Of a stretch of 64,000 nucleotides of DNA, positions 11,105 through 20,084 are shown one piece after another. Made by a program: the position numbers and the translations under genes. Below the pieces are notes generated by a model. It saw only the letters and a program-made list of their open reading frames with translations. It did not search any database and was not told the origin of the DNA. Position 1 is the stretch's first letter, and each line of letters starts with the position of its first letter. The stretch covers positions 1 through 64,000 of the forward strand of contig JAJFVC010000021.1 of the NCBI GenBank assembly GCA_021372005.1, written 5' to 3'. This DNA comes from Planctomycetaceae bacterium (lineage in GTDB: Bacteria; Planctomycetota; Planctomycetia; Pirellulales; Thermoguttaceae).

Positions 11105-12864
11105 TATCGAATGCCTCGCGGCTCTCTGGCGTGATAGTGCGTGTGCAACAATTCGTGGGCGAGTTCGGTGCCCGGCCCGCCCAAATACGAACTGTACACC
11201 TCTTCGATGGCCGGGTTTTCGTAGGATTTGCGGAGTTTTTTCTTGCTGTCGATCGAATACAGCGCCGACGCCCGGCGACGAAGCAACTCAGGATCGAGCA
11301 CGTTGACGCCCGGAGGCGGATAGGGTTGGCCGCCGCCGCCGACGCATCCGCCGGGGCACGCCATCACTTCGATCACGTGGAACGACTCGCCCGCCTTCAC
11401 TTTGTCCAGCAGAATCTTCGCATTGGTCAGACCGTTGGCCACGCCCACATGGATGTTGTGGTCGCCGATGGCTACGTAAGTCTCACGCAGACCCTCGACC
11501 GCCCGGACTTCGGTGAAGTCGAGCCGATCGGCGGGCCGCCCGGTGATCAATTCGCTGGCCGCGCGAAGCGTCGCCTCCATCACGCCGCCGGTGCAGCCGA
11601 AAATGTCGCCCGCGCCGCTGGCCAATCCCAACGGGGCGTCGAACTCGCCGGGCGGCAATGATTTGAAGTCGATCCCGTAGCACTTGATCATCCAAATCAG
11701 TTCCCGCGTGGTCAGCACCGCGTCGGTATAGGGCGTGCCGTCGGCCATCCGGTGTTCGGGCCGATCGGCCTCGAACTTCTTGGCGACGCACGGCATCACG
11801 GCCACGACAAAAATCTTCTTGGGATCGAGGCCCGTCTTCTCGGCGTAATAGGTTTTGACCAACGCCGACATCATGCTCATTGGCGAGCGGCACGATGAGG
11901 CGTGCGGGATCAGTTCGGGATAGAACTTTTCTAGAAAACTAATCCAGCCCGGCGAGCAAGAGGTGATCATCGGCAGCGGCCCCTCTTTCAATCGCGTGAG
12001 GAACTCGTGCGCTTCCTCGATGATCGTCAGGTCGGCGGCGAAATCGGTGTCAAAAACCCGATCGAACCCGAGCCGCCGCAAGGCCGTGACCATTTGCGCC
12101 GTGGCCGGCGTGCCGGGCGGCAGCCCAAATCCTTCGCCGATGGCCGCGCGGATCGACGGAGCCGTCTGCACCACCACGTGCATCTCCGGATCGGCCAGCG
12201 CCGCCCAGACCGGACCGGCGCCTCGCTTTTCGATGAATGCCGCCGTCGGGCAGACGTTGATGCACTGGCCGCATTGGATGCACACCGATTCGTCCATGTT
12301 GGCCAGATGGGCCGGCCCGACCACCGTGTGAAATCCGCGTCCGTGCTGGCTCAAATTATTGACGCCCTGGATCTCGGCGCACACCCGCACGCAACGGCCG
12401 CACAACACGCACTTCTCGCTGTCGCGGACCACCGAGTGGCTCGACAACTCGATCGGAAACCGCTTGCGTTTTCCCTCGAAATGCCGAGCCCGAACGCCCA
12501 TCGAATAGGCCAGGTTTTGCAGCTCGCAATCGCCGTCGCGGTCGCAAGTTTGGCAGTCCTTCGGATGGTTGTCCAGCAGCAATTCGACGATGTCGCGCCG
12601 GGCTTGGCGGATGGCCGGCGAGTTGGTCTGCACCTCCATGCCTTCCCAGACTTGGGTGCTGCATGCGGTCATGTAAAAGCCCATGCCCTTGACATCCACG
12701 ACGCACACGCGGCACGAACCGGCCAAACTCAGATCGGGATGGTAGCAGAGCCTGGGAATATGGATCCCAAGCTGCTCGGCCGCCTCCATGATGGTCGTGC
12801 CCTCGCCGACCGTGATCGGCACGTCGTCGATTTTCAGCGAGATCTTTTTCTTATGTTTTTCCAT
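11104..12864 (-). CDS. hydA: [FeFe]-hydrogenase catalytic subunit HydA
   Basis: A 586-residue iron-only hydrogenase of the NAD(P)/ferredoxin-linked type. The N-terminal 2Fe-2S ligands are C40, C51, C54 and C68. The His-ligated 4Fe-4S site is H100, C104, C107 and C113. Two ferredoxin clusters use C152/155/158/162 and C195/198/201/205. The H-cluster motifs are L1 TSCSPGW (301-307), L2 MPCVAKKFE (357-365) and L3 EVMACPGGC (499-507), giving ligands C303, C359, C503 and C507. Residue 304, often a Cys that relays protons, is Ser here. A short C-terminal extension carries ELLHTHYH. In such trimers HydA evolves or oxidises hydrogen, probably by electron bifurcation. The maturases HydEFG are not in the window. 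Confidence 0.95.
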   Translation of the reverse strand: MEKHKKKISLKIDDVPITVGEGTTIMEAAEQLGIHIPRLCYHPDLSLAGSCRVCVVDVKGMGFYMTACSTQVWEGMEVQTNSPAIRQARRDIVELLLDNHPKDCQTCDRDGDCELQNLAYSMGVRARHFEGKRKRFPIELSSHSVVRDSEKCVLCGRCVRVCAEIQGVNNLSQHGRGFHTVVGPAHLANMDESVCIQCGQCINVCPTAAFIEKRGAGPVWAALADPEMHVVVQTAPSIRAAIGEGFGLPPGTPATAQMVTALRRLGFDRVFDTDFAADLTIIEEAHEFLTRLKEGPLPMITSCSPGWISFLEKFYPELIPHASSCRSPMSMMSALVKTYYAEKTGLDPKKIFVVAVMPCVAKKFEADRPEHRMADGTPYTDAVLTTRELIWMIKCYGIDFKSLPPGEFDAPLGLASGAGDIFGCTGGVMEATLRAASELITGRPADRLDFTEVRAVEGLRETYVAIGDHNIHVGVANGLTNAKILLDKVKAGESFHVIEVMACPGGCVGGGGQPYPPPGVNVLDPELLRRRASALYSIDSKKKLRKSYENPAIEEVYSSYLGGPGTELAHELLHTHYHAREPRGIR

Positions 12865-12983
12865 CGCCGGCTTTCTTGTCGCTTCGTATCCATTCCACTG
12901 TCTTTGTATATATAATGATGTCGCGTGTAGGTGTGTCGGATGCGTGTGTATTTTTATCGGGTATTTATTGTGCTCACTTGTGC

Positions 12984-13088
12984 ACGCCCGTTCACGGGCG
13001 TTGTCCGCCGCAGGCGGTATTAGCCCCGTGCTTTAGCACGGGGGAGATGGCTACAAACAACATCGTTTGTCGCGCCCGTTCACGGGCG
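12984..13088. repeat. Cluster of five small palindromes between hydB and hydA
   Basis: Five hairpins lie within 105 bases. CGCCCG-TTCA-CGGGCG occurs twice (12985-13000 and 13073-13088). CCGCC-GCA-GGCGG is at 13005-13017. CCCCGTGCT-TT-AGCACGGGG is at 13024-13043. ACAAAC-N6-GTTTGT is at 13053-13070. All are perfect. The arrangement resembles REP/BIME-type intergenic palindromes, placed inside the hydrogenase operon. No long reading frame covers it. Confidence 0.75.
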
Positions 13089-13130
13089 TCCTGGTCGCAC
13101 TCCGACTCAGCAAATCGCTTCCCTCTCCGA

Positions 13131-15326
13131 TCATAACCTCTTGACCGCGCCGAACTTGCACACTTCAAAACACTTTCCGCACTTAATGCAACGCGACTGG
13201 TCGATCACGTGCGGCTCCTTGCGGACGCCCGAGATGCACGAGACCGGGCAGTTTCGCGCGCAGACCGTGCAACCGACGCATTTTTCGGGGTCGATCTCGT
13301 AACGGATCAACGCCTTGCACTTGTGGGCCGGGCAGCGACGCTCGGTCACGTGAGCCACGTATTCACCGCGGAAATGCTCCAGTGTGCTCAACACCGGATT
13401 GGCCGCCGCACGGCCCAACCCGCACAACGAAGTCCGCTTCATCAGCATCCCAAGCCGCTTCAGCTTGTCGAGGTCGTCCAGCGTGCCGCCGCCGGTCGTG
13501 ATGCGTTCGAGGATTTCGAGCATGCGGGTCGTGCCCTCGCGGCAGGGCGTGCACTTGCCGCACGATTCGTCCTGCGAGAAGGTCATGAAAAACTTGGCGA
13601 TGTCGACCATGCAGTCATCCTCGTCGAGAATGATCATGCCGCCGCTGCCCATGATCGAGCCGGCCTTGGCCAGGCTGTCGAAATCGACGGCCAGATCGAC
13701 CCACTTGGCGGGAATGCAGCCGCCGGCCGGTCCGCCCGTTTGAATGGCCTTCAGCTGCTTGCCGCCGGCCGGTCCGCCGCCGATGTCAAAGACGACCGTT
13801 TGCAACGTGGTGCCCATCGGCACTTCGACCAGCCCGGTGTGATGGATCTTGCCGGCCAGGGCGAACACTTTGGTGCCGCCGCTTTTTTCGGTGCCGATCC
13901 GGGCGAACCAATCGGCGCCGTAGTTGATCACCGCCGAAACGTTGGCGAATGTTTCAACGTTATTGATCACCGTCGGCTTGCCCCAGAGTCCGTGTTCGGT
14001 CGGATACGGCGGTCGAACGCGCGGTTGGCCGCGCTCGCCCTCGATCGAATGGATCAGGGCCGTCTCCTCGCCGCACACGAACGCGCCGGCGCCCAAGCGG
14101 ATCTGCAAATCGAAATCAAAACCGGAGCCCAAAATGTTTTTGCCCAACAGGCCCCACTGGTGACACTGCTCGATGGCCCGCTCGATGCGACGGATGGCCA
14201 TCGGATATTCGGCCCGGACGTAGAAAAATCCCTGATGGGCGCCGATGGCAAAGCCGCCGATGATCATGCCCTCGACGACGTTCAGCGGATCGCTTTCCAA
14301 CATGCTGCGGTCCATGAACGCACCGGGGTCGCCCTCATCGGCGTTGCAGATCAGATAGTGGACCGGATCGGCGGCCGCGGCGCCCATTTTCCATTTCTGG
14401 CCGGTCAAAAACCCTCCGCCGCCACGACCGCGCAGCTTCGACTTCGTGATTTCCGAGATAACCCATTGCGGGTCGCCCTTGTCGAGCACTTTGGCCAGCG
14501 CCTGAAACCCGCGATAGCAGAAGTATTCCTCGATGCTGTCCGGGTCGATCACGCCGTTGTGACGCAGGGCCACGCGGCTTTGGCGATTGAAAAACGCCAC
14601 ATCGCCGTAGAGCTCCAAAAACTTGCGGCCGACCGTCTTGCCGGGCACCTTCAACCGCTCGACCGGACGGCCGCCCTGCAAATGCTCGCGGACGATCTCG
14701 TACAAGTCTTTTTCGTCCTTGACGCGATACAAGATTTTGTCGGGCCGGACCAACAGGTGCGAGTATTGGCCCGATTCGGCCGTGTTGCACGCGCCGAAAC
14801 AACTGGCCCGCGTGACCGACACGCGATCGGACGACAGCCCCGCGGCGCGAAGTTTTTCGGACAGCAACTGCTCGAACGGTTTGTCGCCCTTCCAGCCGCA
14901 TCGGACGCTGCCGCAGACAAGCAACTCGTAGGCCGCCAGTTTTTCGACCGGGCCGTCCAACACGTGGTCCAACACCGGACGGCCTTGCTGGATATGCTGG
15001 GTGAAGATTTCATGGACCAACGCCCGATCGACCCGCTCATATTTGACCGGCATTTGACCGGGCACCATCACGCCGACGATCGGCTCGCGGCTGCAACGGC
15101 CCGTGCACCCGGTCTGATGCAACACGATGTCGGTCCGACCGGAAGCGGCGATGTGCTTGCGAAATTCGTCGGCGACCTGATCGCTGCCGGCGGCCTGCTC
15201 GCAGGTGGCCGATCCAACCTGGATGCGAATCGGATTGCCGGCTTCCCGTTGACGAAGCGATTGCTCGGCTCTCTTAACCAATACGTCGAGTTGCTGAAAG
15301 ACTTTGCTGGCCACGGACGCCCCCAA
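13131..15326 (-). CDS. hydB: [FeFe]-hydrogenase subunit HydB (NuoF-like, NADH- and FMN-binding)
   Basis: A 731-residue flavoprotein that binds NADH and FMN and exchanges electrons with HydA and HydC. It carries two thioredoxin-like 2Fe-2S domains at the N-terminus. The first (about 30-120) keeps only C42, C74 and C78. The second (about 130-220) is complete with C138, C143, C176 and C180. The NuoF core begins near residue 240 with the glycine loop GRGGGGF (300-306); its 4Fe-4S site is C589, C592, C595 and C635. Two ferredoxin clusters end the protein (C683/686/689/693 and C713/716/719/723). Usual HydB is nearer 600 residues, so the extra domain accounts for the length. No ATG is available: TTG at 15326 or GTG at 15314. 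Confidence 0.93.
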   Translation of the reverse strand: MGASVASKVFQQLDVLVKRAEQSLRQREAGNPIRIQVGSATCEQAAGSDQVADEFRKHIAASGRTDIVLHQTGCTGRCSREPIVGVMVPGQMPVKYERVDRALVHEIFTQHIQQGRPVLDHVLDGPVEKLAAYELLVCGSVRCGWKGDKPFEQLLSEKLRAAGLSSDRVSVTRASCFGACNTAESGQYSHLLVRPDKILYRVKDEKDLYEIVREHLQGGRPVERLKVPGKTVGRKFLELYGDVAFFNRQSRVALRHNGVIDPDSIEEYFCYRGFQALAKVLDKGDPQWVISEITKSKLRGRGGGGFLTGQKWKMGAAAADPVHYLICNADEGDPGAFMDRSMLESDPLNVVEGMIIGGFAIGAHQGFFYVRAEYPMAIRRIERAIEQCHQWGLLGKNILGSGFDFDLQIRLGAGAFVCGEETALIHSIEGERGQPRVRPPYPTEHGLWGKPTVINNVETFANVSAVINYGADWFARIGTEKSGGTKVFALAGKIHHTGLVEVPMGTTLQTVVFDIGGGPAGGKQLKAIQTGGPAGGCIPAKWVDLAVDFDSLAKAGSIMGSGGMIILDEDDCMVDIAKFFMTFSQDESCGKCTPCREGTTRMLEILERITTGGGTLDDLDKLKRLGMLMKRTSLCGLGRAAANPVLSTLEHFRGEYVAHVTERRCPAHKCKALIRYEIDPEKCVGCTVCARNCPVSCISGVRKEPHVIDQSRCIKCGKCFEVCKFGAVKRL

Positions 15327-15501
15327 ACAATGGAATGCGACAAAATGCCACAGGTGCCTGGAAAGATACTGATTTCAACATAAACCGGGTCGGCTGTAAA
15401 GTGGTACTCAACGCCATCCGTCCGCCGTCGCACGGCGTCGCCAACCGAGCGCGCCGACGACCCTTGTGGTTTTGCGGCAAAAATATTTTTGTTGTATTTT
15501 T

Positions 15502-16446
15502 TTAGAACCCCTCGTGATTACTGGGATTCCCCACTTGCAAGATACCGACGATCGTCAGCACGATGCCCGCCAGCAGCCAAAAGTTCGGCGGTTCTCGAAA
15601 AATCAGCATTCCGGCCACAGCGGCCATGGCCACTTGCGAGGCGTTGACCAAATTGGCCCGAACCACGGTGATGTGCTGCAATCCGCGGATGAACGAGAGA
15701 AATCCGATCAGATTAAGTCCACCCGCCCCGAGCATCAGCCACGCCTGCTCGCTTGGCGTGTCCAGGATGCCGGCAATGCCTAGGCGCGACAAACACAGCG
15801 GACCCAACGCCAGCGCACCGGTGAACGGGATCCAGAACCCAATGGCCACCGGCGCGATCGCCCGCTGAACCGAACGTCGCACGGCGATGGCCAAGAGGCC
15901 CGAGCTGGTCCCGGACACCCCAGCGGCCAAGACCGCCAAAAGAAGCGTCCCGGCACCGGCCGATGCGATCGCTTTGCCGGCCGTTTCGGCGCCTTGGCCC
16001 AACAGCGTCAACGCGATGACCAACACGAGCATCGCCGCCATGGACCGTTGCGACACCCGTTCGTCGAGCCAGAGCCGTCCCAAAATCGCCCCACAAACAA
16101 TGACCGCCCCAAAATAGACCGGGATCGTCACCGACAGGCCCACCACGCCAAAGGCCCATTGGGAGCACATGTTGCCGACCAGTTGGAGCTGAAACCCGGC
16201 GGCCAGCAGTTCCCAAAATCCTCGGCCCGAAGGCAGCCCCTTTTGACCGCGAACCGCCATGCGCAACACCCAAGGCGCAAGCATCAGCGCCGTGATGGCC
16301 TCGCGATTAAACACCGCCCAAACCACGTCGCATCGCAGGACGGACAGTTCCCGCATGCAGATGTTCGACAGCGTGTAGGCCAGGGCCGAAACCAGGCAAT
16401 ACATCGCGCCGCCAACGACGGACGGTTTGTGGGGAGATTCGAGCAA
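15502..16446 (-). CDS. EamA/DMT-family transporter
   Basis: A 314-residue membrane protein with about ten helices in two EamA repeats. Near the first helix is LVSALAYTLSNICMREL. The second repeat begins around residue 165 with LLAVLAAGVSGTSSGLLAIA, and the end is WLLAGIVLTIVGILQVG. Such proteins export or exchange small metabolites; the substrate cannot be told. The start given is a TTG; an ATG at 16404 (giving 300 residues) is equally plausible, and neither has a strong ribosome-binding site. It is divergent from recA. Confidence 0.8.
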   Translation of the reverse strand: MLESPHKPSVVGGAMYCLVSALAYTLSNICMRELSVLRCDVVWAVFNREAITALMLAPWVLRMAVRGQKGLPSGRGFWELLAAGFQLQLVGNMCSQWAFGVVGLSVTIPVYFGAVIVCGAILGRLWLDERVSQRSMAAMLVLVIALTLLGQGAETAGKAIASAGAGTLLLAVLAAGVSGTSSGLLAIAVRRSVQRAIAPVAIGFWIPFTGALALGPLCLSRLGIAGILDTPSEQAWLMLGAGGLNLIGFLSFIRGLQHITVVRANLVNASQVAMAAVAGMLIFREPPNFWLLAGIVLTIVGILQVGNPSNHEGF

Positions 16447-16595
16447 CGGAAAACGGGGGTTAAAGGTCCGATCGGGATGGGTGGCCGCCGAGTTGGTGAG
16501 TGTATCCGACGTTTCCCCCCCTCGTCAAATCCGTCCGCGATCGGTAAGATCAGCCGTCGTTGTGGGGGAGCGTCTCGGCGGTCTTTTTATTCCTC

Positions 16596-16640
16596 TTGCC
16601 GTGAACAACGGCTCGGGATATACTGCTCATACGTTCAGTA
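16596..16640 (+). promoter_or_regulatory. recA promoter with LexA-like operator
   Basis: TTGCCG (16596-16601) and TATACT (16619-16624) are 17 bases apart. The palindrome TACTG-N10-CAGTA at 16621-16640 overlaps the -10. TACTG-N10-CAGTA is the framework of the E. coli LexA box, and the E. coli recA operator lies at the same place relative to its promoter. The inner bases (CTGC...TCAG) deviate slightly from CTGT...ACAG. Repression by a LexA protein is therefore likely but unproved; no lexA gene is in the window. Confidence 0.6.
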
Positions 16641-16696
16641 CCCCATGATTGATCGGTTCTATCGTTTCACCCCTTCACTCTAAAAATTTTACGCTC

Positions 16697-17785
16697 ATGG
16701 CCAAAAAAACCGCATCCGCTGCAAAAGGCACCGCTCGCAAAGACGGCGGTTCGATGTTGGACGCCAATCCGACGCTGAGAAACACGCTGGCCCAGATCGA
16801 AAAGGAGTTCGGCGAGGGGGCGATCATGCCGCTGGGCATCGGTACGGCCACGCCGATTCGCGGCATTCCGACGGGCAGTCTTTCGCTGGATCTCGCCTTG
16901 GGCGGCCAGGGCGTCCCGTGCGGCCGGGTGATCGAGGTGTTTGGGCCCGAGTCGAGCGGCAAGACCACGTTGGCCCTGCACGTGGTGGCCAGCGCGCAAC
17001 ACAACGGCGGCATCGCGGCGTTCATCGATGCGGAGCACGCCTTGGACCCGTCGTGGGCCAAAAAACTCGGCGTCGAGTTGGAGACGCTTCTAGTCAGTCA
17101 GCCCAGTTGCGGCGAAGAGGCCATGCACATCACCGAGATGCTGATCAAGAGCAACGCGGTCGACGTGATCGTGGTCGACTCCGTAGCCGCCTTGGTGCCG
17201 AGAAAGGAACTGGAGGGCGAGATCGGCGATTCGCACGTCGGCCTGCAAGCCCGATTGATGAGCCAGTCGTTGCGTAAACTGACCGGTGTGATCGCGAAGT
17301 CAAAGACGTGCGTGATCTTCATCAACCAGATCCGCGAGAAGATCGGCGTGATGTTCGGGAATCCTGAAACCACGCCGGGCGGCCGCGCGTTGAAGTTCTA
17401 TTCGTCGTGCCGGATCGACGTCCGCCGAATCAACCAAATCAAGGAGGGCGACGAGGTGGTCGGCCAGCGGGTGCGGGCCAAGGTGGTCAAAAACAAAGTG
17501 GCCCCGCCGTTCCGCGTGGCCGAGTTCGACATGATGCACAACCACGGCATCAGCTACGAGGCCGACGTGCTGGATCTGGCGATGGTCCACAAGCTGGTCA
17601 CCCGCACCGGCGCCTGGTTCCGTTATGGCGACATACAGTTGGGGCAAGGCCGCGAGAAGACCCGCGATTTCCTCAAGGAAAATCCCAAGCTGGTGGAAGA
17701 ACTGAAGGATAAAATTCTCGCCGCAGGCACGGGGGCCGAGTTGGTCGCGGCCGACGAATCCGCTCCGAACGACGACGCGGATTAG
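16697..17785 (+). CDS. recA: Recombinase RecA
   Basis: A 362-residue recombination protein that forms filaments on single-stranded DNA, drives strand exchange and stimulates LexA self-cleavage. Walker A is GPESSGKTT (83-91). Other signatures are [37 protein letters not shown] and [14 protein letters not shown]. The ATG at 16697 gives [12 protein letters not shown], the usual basic N-terminus; an upstream in-frame ATG at 16649 lies within the probable leader. The promoter carries a LexA-like box. Confidence 0.97.
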   Translation: MAKKTASAAKGTARKDGGSMLDANPTLRNTLAQIEKEFGEGAIMPLGIGTATPIRGIPTGSLSLDLALGGQGVPCGRVIEVFGPESSGKTTLALHVVASAQHNGGIAAFIDAEHALDPSWAKKLGVELETLLVSQPSCGEEAMHITEMLIKSNAVDVIVVDSVAALVPRKELEGEIGDSHVGLQARLMSQSLRKLTGVIAKSKTCVIFINQIREKIGVMFGNPETTPGGRALKFYSSCRIDVRRINQIKEGDEVVGQRVRAKVVKNKVAPPFRVAEFDMMHNHGISYEADVLDLAMVHKLVTRTGAWFRYGDIQLGQGREKTRDFLKENPKLVEELKDKILAAGTGAELVAADESAPNDDAD

Positions 17786-17935
17786 CCCAATCCCAATAGC
17801 CGTTCGAGCAACCATTCAAACGACTGAAATTGCCGGAAAATTAAGGTTTTTGCGAGGACCGTCCCCGCCGCCTCGTTCTACAGGTATTGGAAAAGGCTAT
17901 ACTTGAGAGACGTTGGGCAATCGGAGATCCTCGTG

Positions 17936-19201
17936 ATGGCGAACGGCGAAAAAACAGCCAAAATCGCATCCCCGATACGGCTGCGGCGGTATCTTTGGTT
18001 TCTGGCGGTCTTCTGGACCGTCGCCATCGGGCTGGTGTTGACCTGGGAGCTTTGGGATGAGCGCAATCACGCGTTTGAGCTGGCCCGAAGCGAGGCCTCG
18101 GGCATTTGGAAAAAGGAATATTCGGTCTATCGCTGGGCGATCGACAAGGGGCTGATCTACGTACCTGTCGAAGGCTCAACCCGCCCCGACCCCCATTTGG
18201 CTGCGATGCCCGACCGCGACGTTACGACCCCGTCCGGACGGCGTTTGACGCTGCTAAGCCCGCCGACGATCATGCGTCAGCTTTTCGCATTGAACCACGG
18301 GCCGATGGACATCTTGAGCCACATCACCGGCCTGACGCCCAATCGCTCTGAAAACGTTCCGGACGCATGGGAACGGCAAGCCCTCAAATCGTTCGCCGCC
18401 GGACAGCCCGAGGTCTGCGACCAGGCGACGATCAACGGTCGGTCCTACCTGCGGCTCATGCGACCGCTTCGCACCGAAGCGTCTTGCCTGACTTGCCATT
18501 ACTACGAGGCAGGCCACAAGGTGGGCGACCTGCACGGAGGACTGAGCGTCTCGATGCCGATGGCGTCGGTCTGGAGCACGCAAGGCGAGAACATCTTGCG
18601 ACGCGTGGCCGGTTACGGCGGGATGTGGCTGTTGGGGCTGGCGGGCCTCGTGTTGCTGTCGCGCAATCTGACCCATCAAATCCAACGCCGTGGCGAGGCG
18701 GAGCAAAAACTCCAAGAAGCCCACGATCTGCTCGAACAACGCGTGGCCGCCCGAACCGCCGAGTTGGCCGAATCCAACGGGCGGCTAGCTAACGAGGTCG
18801 CCGAACGGGTTAAGACCGAGCGGTGGCTGCTGGAAAGCGAGCAGCGATTCCGCGGTTATTTCGAGCAGGGACTGGTCGGCATGGCGATCCTCAGCCCGTC
18901 GCAGGATTGGGTCGAGGTCAATTTGCGATTCTGCCAGATGCTTGGGTATTCCGAAGAGGAATTGCTGCTGATCGACTGGCGGAACCTGACGCATCCGGAC
19001 GATCGCGCCACGGTCGAGTCTCAGTTGCAGCGCGTGTTGCAAGGCGAACGCCGGGGGTTCATTTTGGACGTCTGTTTGGTGCGCAAGGACGGACGAACTT
19101 TCCCGGCCGGCGTCTCGGTCCAACGCCAGCAGACGGCCGATGGCTCGCTCGACAGTCTGCTGGTCCTCGTTCAAAACATGCCTCCGCAGAAGGCGGAGTG
19201 A
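17936..19201 (+). CDS. Membrane sensor with DUF3365-type haem motif and PAS domain
   Basis: A 421-residue sensor. Membrane helix 1 is about residues 20-36. A periplasmic DUF3365/Tll0287-like domain carries CLTCH (184-188), a c-type haem attachment motif. Helix 2 is about 226-242, followed by a coiled coil (about 250-300, EAHDLLEQRVAARTAELAES) and a PAS/PAC domain (about 303-415). It stops after the PAS domain, so no kinase, cyclase or other output is present. Start: ATG at 17936, nine bases after GGAG. It could act through a partner protein or as a dominant modulator; redox or gas sensing is an inference from the haem motif. Confidence 0.75.
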   Translation: MANGEKTAKIASPIRLRRYLWFLAVFWTVAIGLVLTWELWDERNHAFELARSEASGIWKKEYSVYRWAIDKGLIYVPVEGSTRPDPHLAAMPDRDVTTPSGRRLTLLSPPTIMRQLFALNHGPMDILSHITGLTPNRSENVPDAWERQALKSFAAGQPEVCDQATINGRSYLRLMRPLRTEASCLTCHYYEAGHKVGDLHGGLSVSMPMASVWSTQGENILRRVAGYGGMWLLGLAGLVLLSRNLTHQIQRRGEAEQKLQEAHDLLEQRVAARTAELAESNGRLANEVAERVKTERWLLESEQRFRGYFEQGLVGMAILSPSQDWVEVNLRFCQMLGYSEEELLLIDWRNLTHPDDRATVESQLQRVLQGERRGFILDVCLVRKDGRTFPAGVSVQRQQTADGSLDSLLVLVQNMPPQKAE

Positions 19202-19326
19202 CGCCTCCGGACGGAAGCCTCCCAAAAATGCCACGATCGGGTGTGGCCGCTTGAAACCTGCCGGACTTTTCACCATACTGGGCGGTTTCCGTTTCCGACT
19301 GTTGTCTTTTGATATTGAGCTCCAAA

Positions 19327-19989
19327 ATGCCTCACGACGAACAAGTCCAAGTCCACTGGCATGAACATGCCGTGTCGCGTCAAGATCGTGAACAACTTAA
19401 CGGCCATGCGGGCTGCGTGGTTTGGCTGACCGGGCTAAGCGCCTGCGGCAAGAGCACGATCGCCAATCTGTTGGACCACAAGCTGCACTCCATAGGCGTC
19501 CGCAGCTTCGTGCTCGACGGCGACAACATCCGCCACGGGCTGAACGCCGGGCCAGGCATGCTCAAGGAGCAACACGGCGAAGAGTTCGCCAAACGATTCG
19601 GTTTAGGCTTCTCGGCCCAAGACCGCGAAGAGAACATTCGGCGGATCGGCACGGTCGCCAAGCTGTTTTGCGACGCCGGCCTGATCGCCATCACCGCGTT
19701 CATTAGCCCGTACCGCGTCGATCGGGACCGGGTGCGAGCGATGCTGGGCCCGAATGATTTCATCGAGGTGTTCGTCGACGCGCCGATCGAGGTCTGCGAG
19801 GCCCGCGATCCGAAAGGTTTGTACCAAAAAGCCCGCTCCGGACAACTCAAAGGATTCACCGGCATCGACGATCCCTATGAGCCACCCTTGAAGCCCGAAT
19901 TGGTCCTGGACGCCGCCGGCCTGTCGGCTGCGGAGTTGGCCGACCAGCTCTTGGCGTATTTGAAAAAGGCCGGCAAGATCGCCAAGTGA
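19327..19989 (+). CDS. cysC: Adenylylsulfate (APS) kinase
   Basis: A 220-residue P-loop kinase that phosphorylates APS to PAPS in sulfate activation. Walker A reads GLSACGKST, where most APS kinases have GLSGAGKST. DGDNIRHGLN, NIRRIGTVAKLFCDAGLIAI and the FISPYRVDRDRVR segment are typical, as is EVFVDAPIEVCEARDPKGLY. ATG at 19327. No sulfurylase or PAPS reductase is adjacent, so it may instead supply sulfotransferases; this cannot be decided here. Confidence 0.93.
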   Translation: MPHDEQVQVHWHEHAVSRQDREQLNGHAGCVVWLTGLSACGKSTIANLLDHKLHSIGVRSFVLDGDNIRHGLNAGPGMLKEQHGEEFAKRFGLGFSAQDREENIRRIGTVAKLFCDAGLIAITAFISPYRVDRDRVRAMLGPNDFIEVFVDAPIEVCEARDPKGLYQKARSGQLKGFTGIDDPYEPPLKPELVLDAAGLSAAELADQLLAYLKKAGKIAK

Positions 19990-20054
19990 CGGCGGTTGCG
20001 TGGACGCGTTTCGGACACCGTCGAAAATCGCATGCGTTTTTGCGCGAGTGGGGG

Positions 20055-20084
20055 TTGACGAACCGCGTCGTCCGGATCTACATT
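20055..20084 (+). promoter_or_regulatory. Promoter upstream of the BON-like gene pair
   Basis: TTGACG (20055-20060) and TACATT (20079-20084) are separated by 18 bases. The first gene downstream starts at 20277, leaving a leader of about 185 bases in which no structure was recognised. Confidence 0.4.

Noticed and set aside
12984-13088. Possible CRISPR array
   Set aside because: The palindromes differ in sequence and spacing, and only one unit is repeated; there are no regular spacers and no cas genes in the window.
12876-13136. Small reading frames in the hydB-hydA gap
   Set aside because: They cross the palindrome cluster, have no ribosome-binding site and no conserved look.
13209-15383. 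A 724-codon plus-strand frame opposite hydB
   Set aside because: It is an antisense shadow of hydB, which has complete cofactor ligands; the plus-strand product is rich in Arg, Ala and His with no domain.
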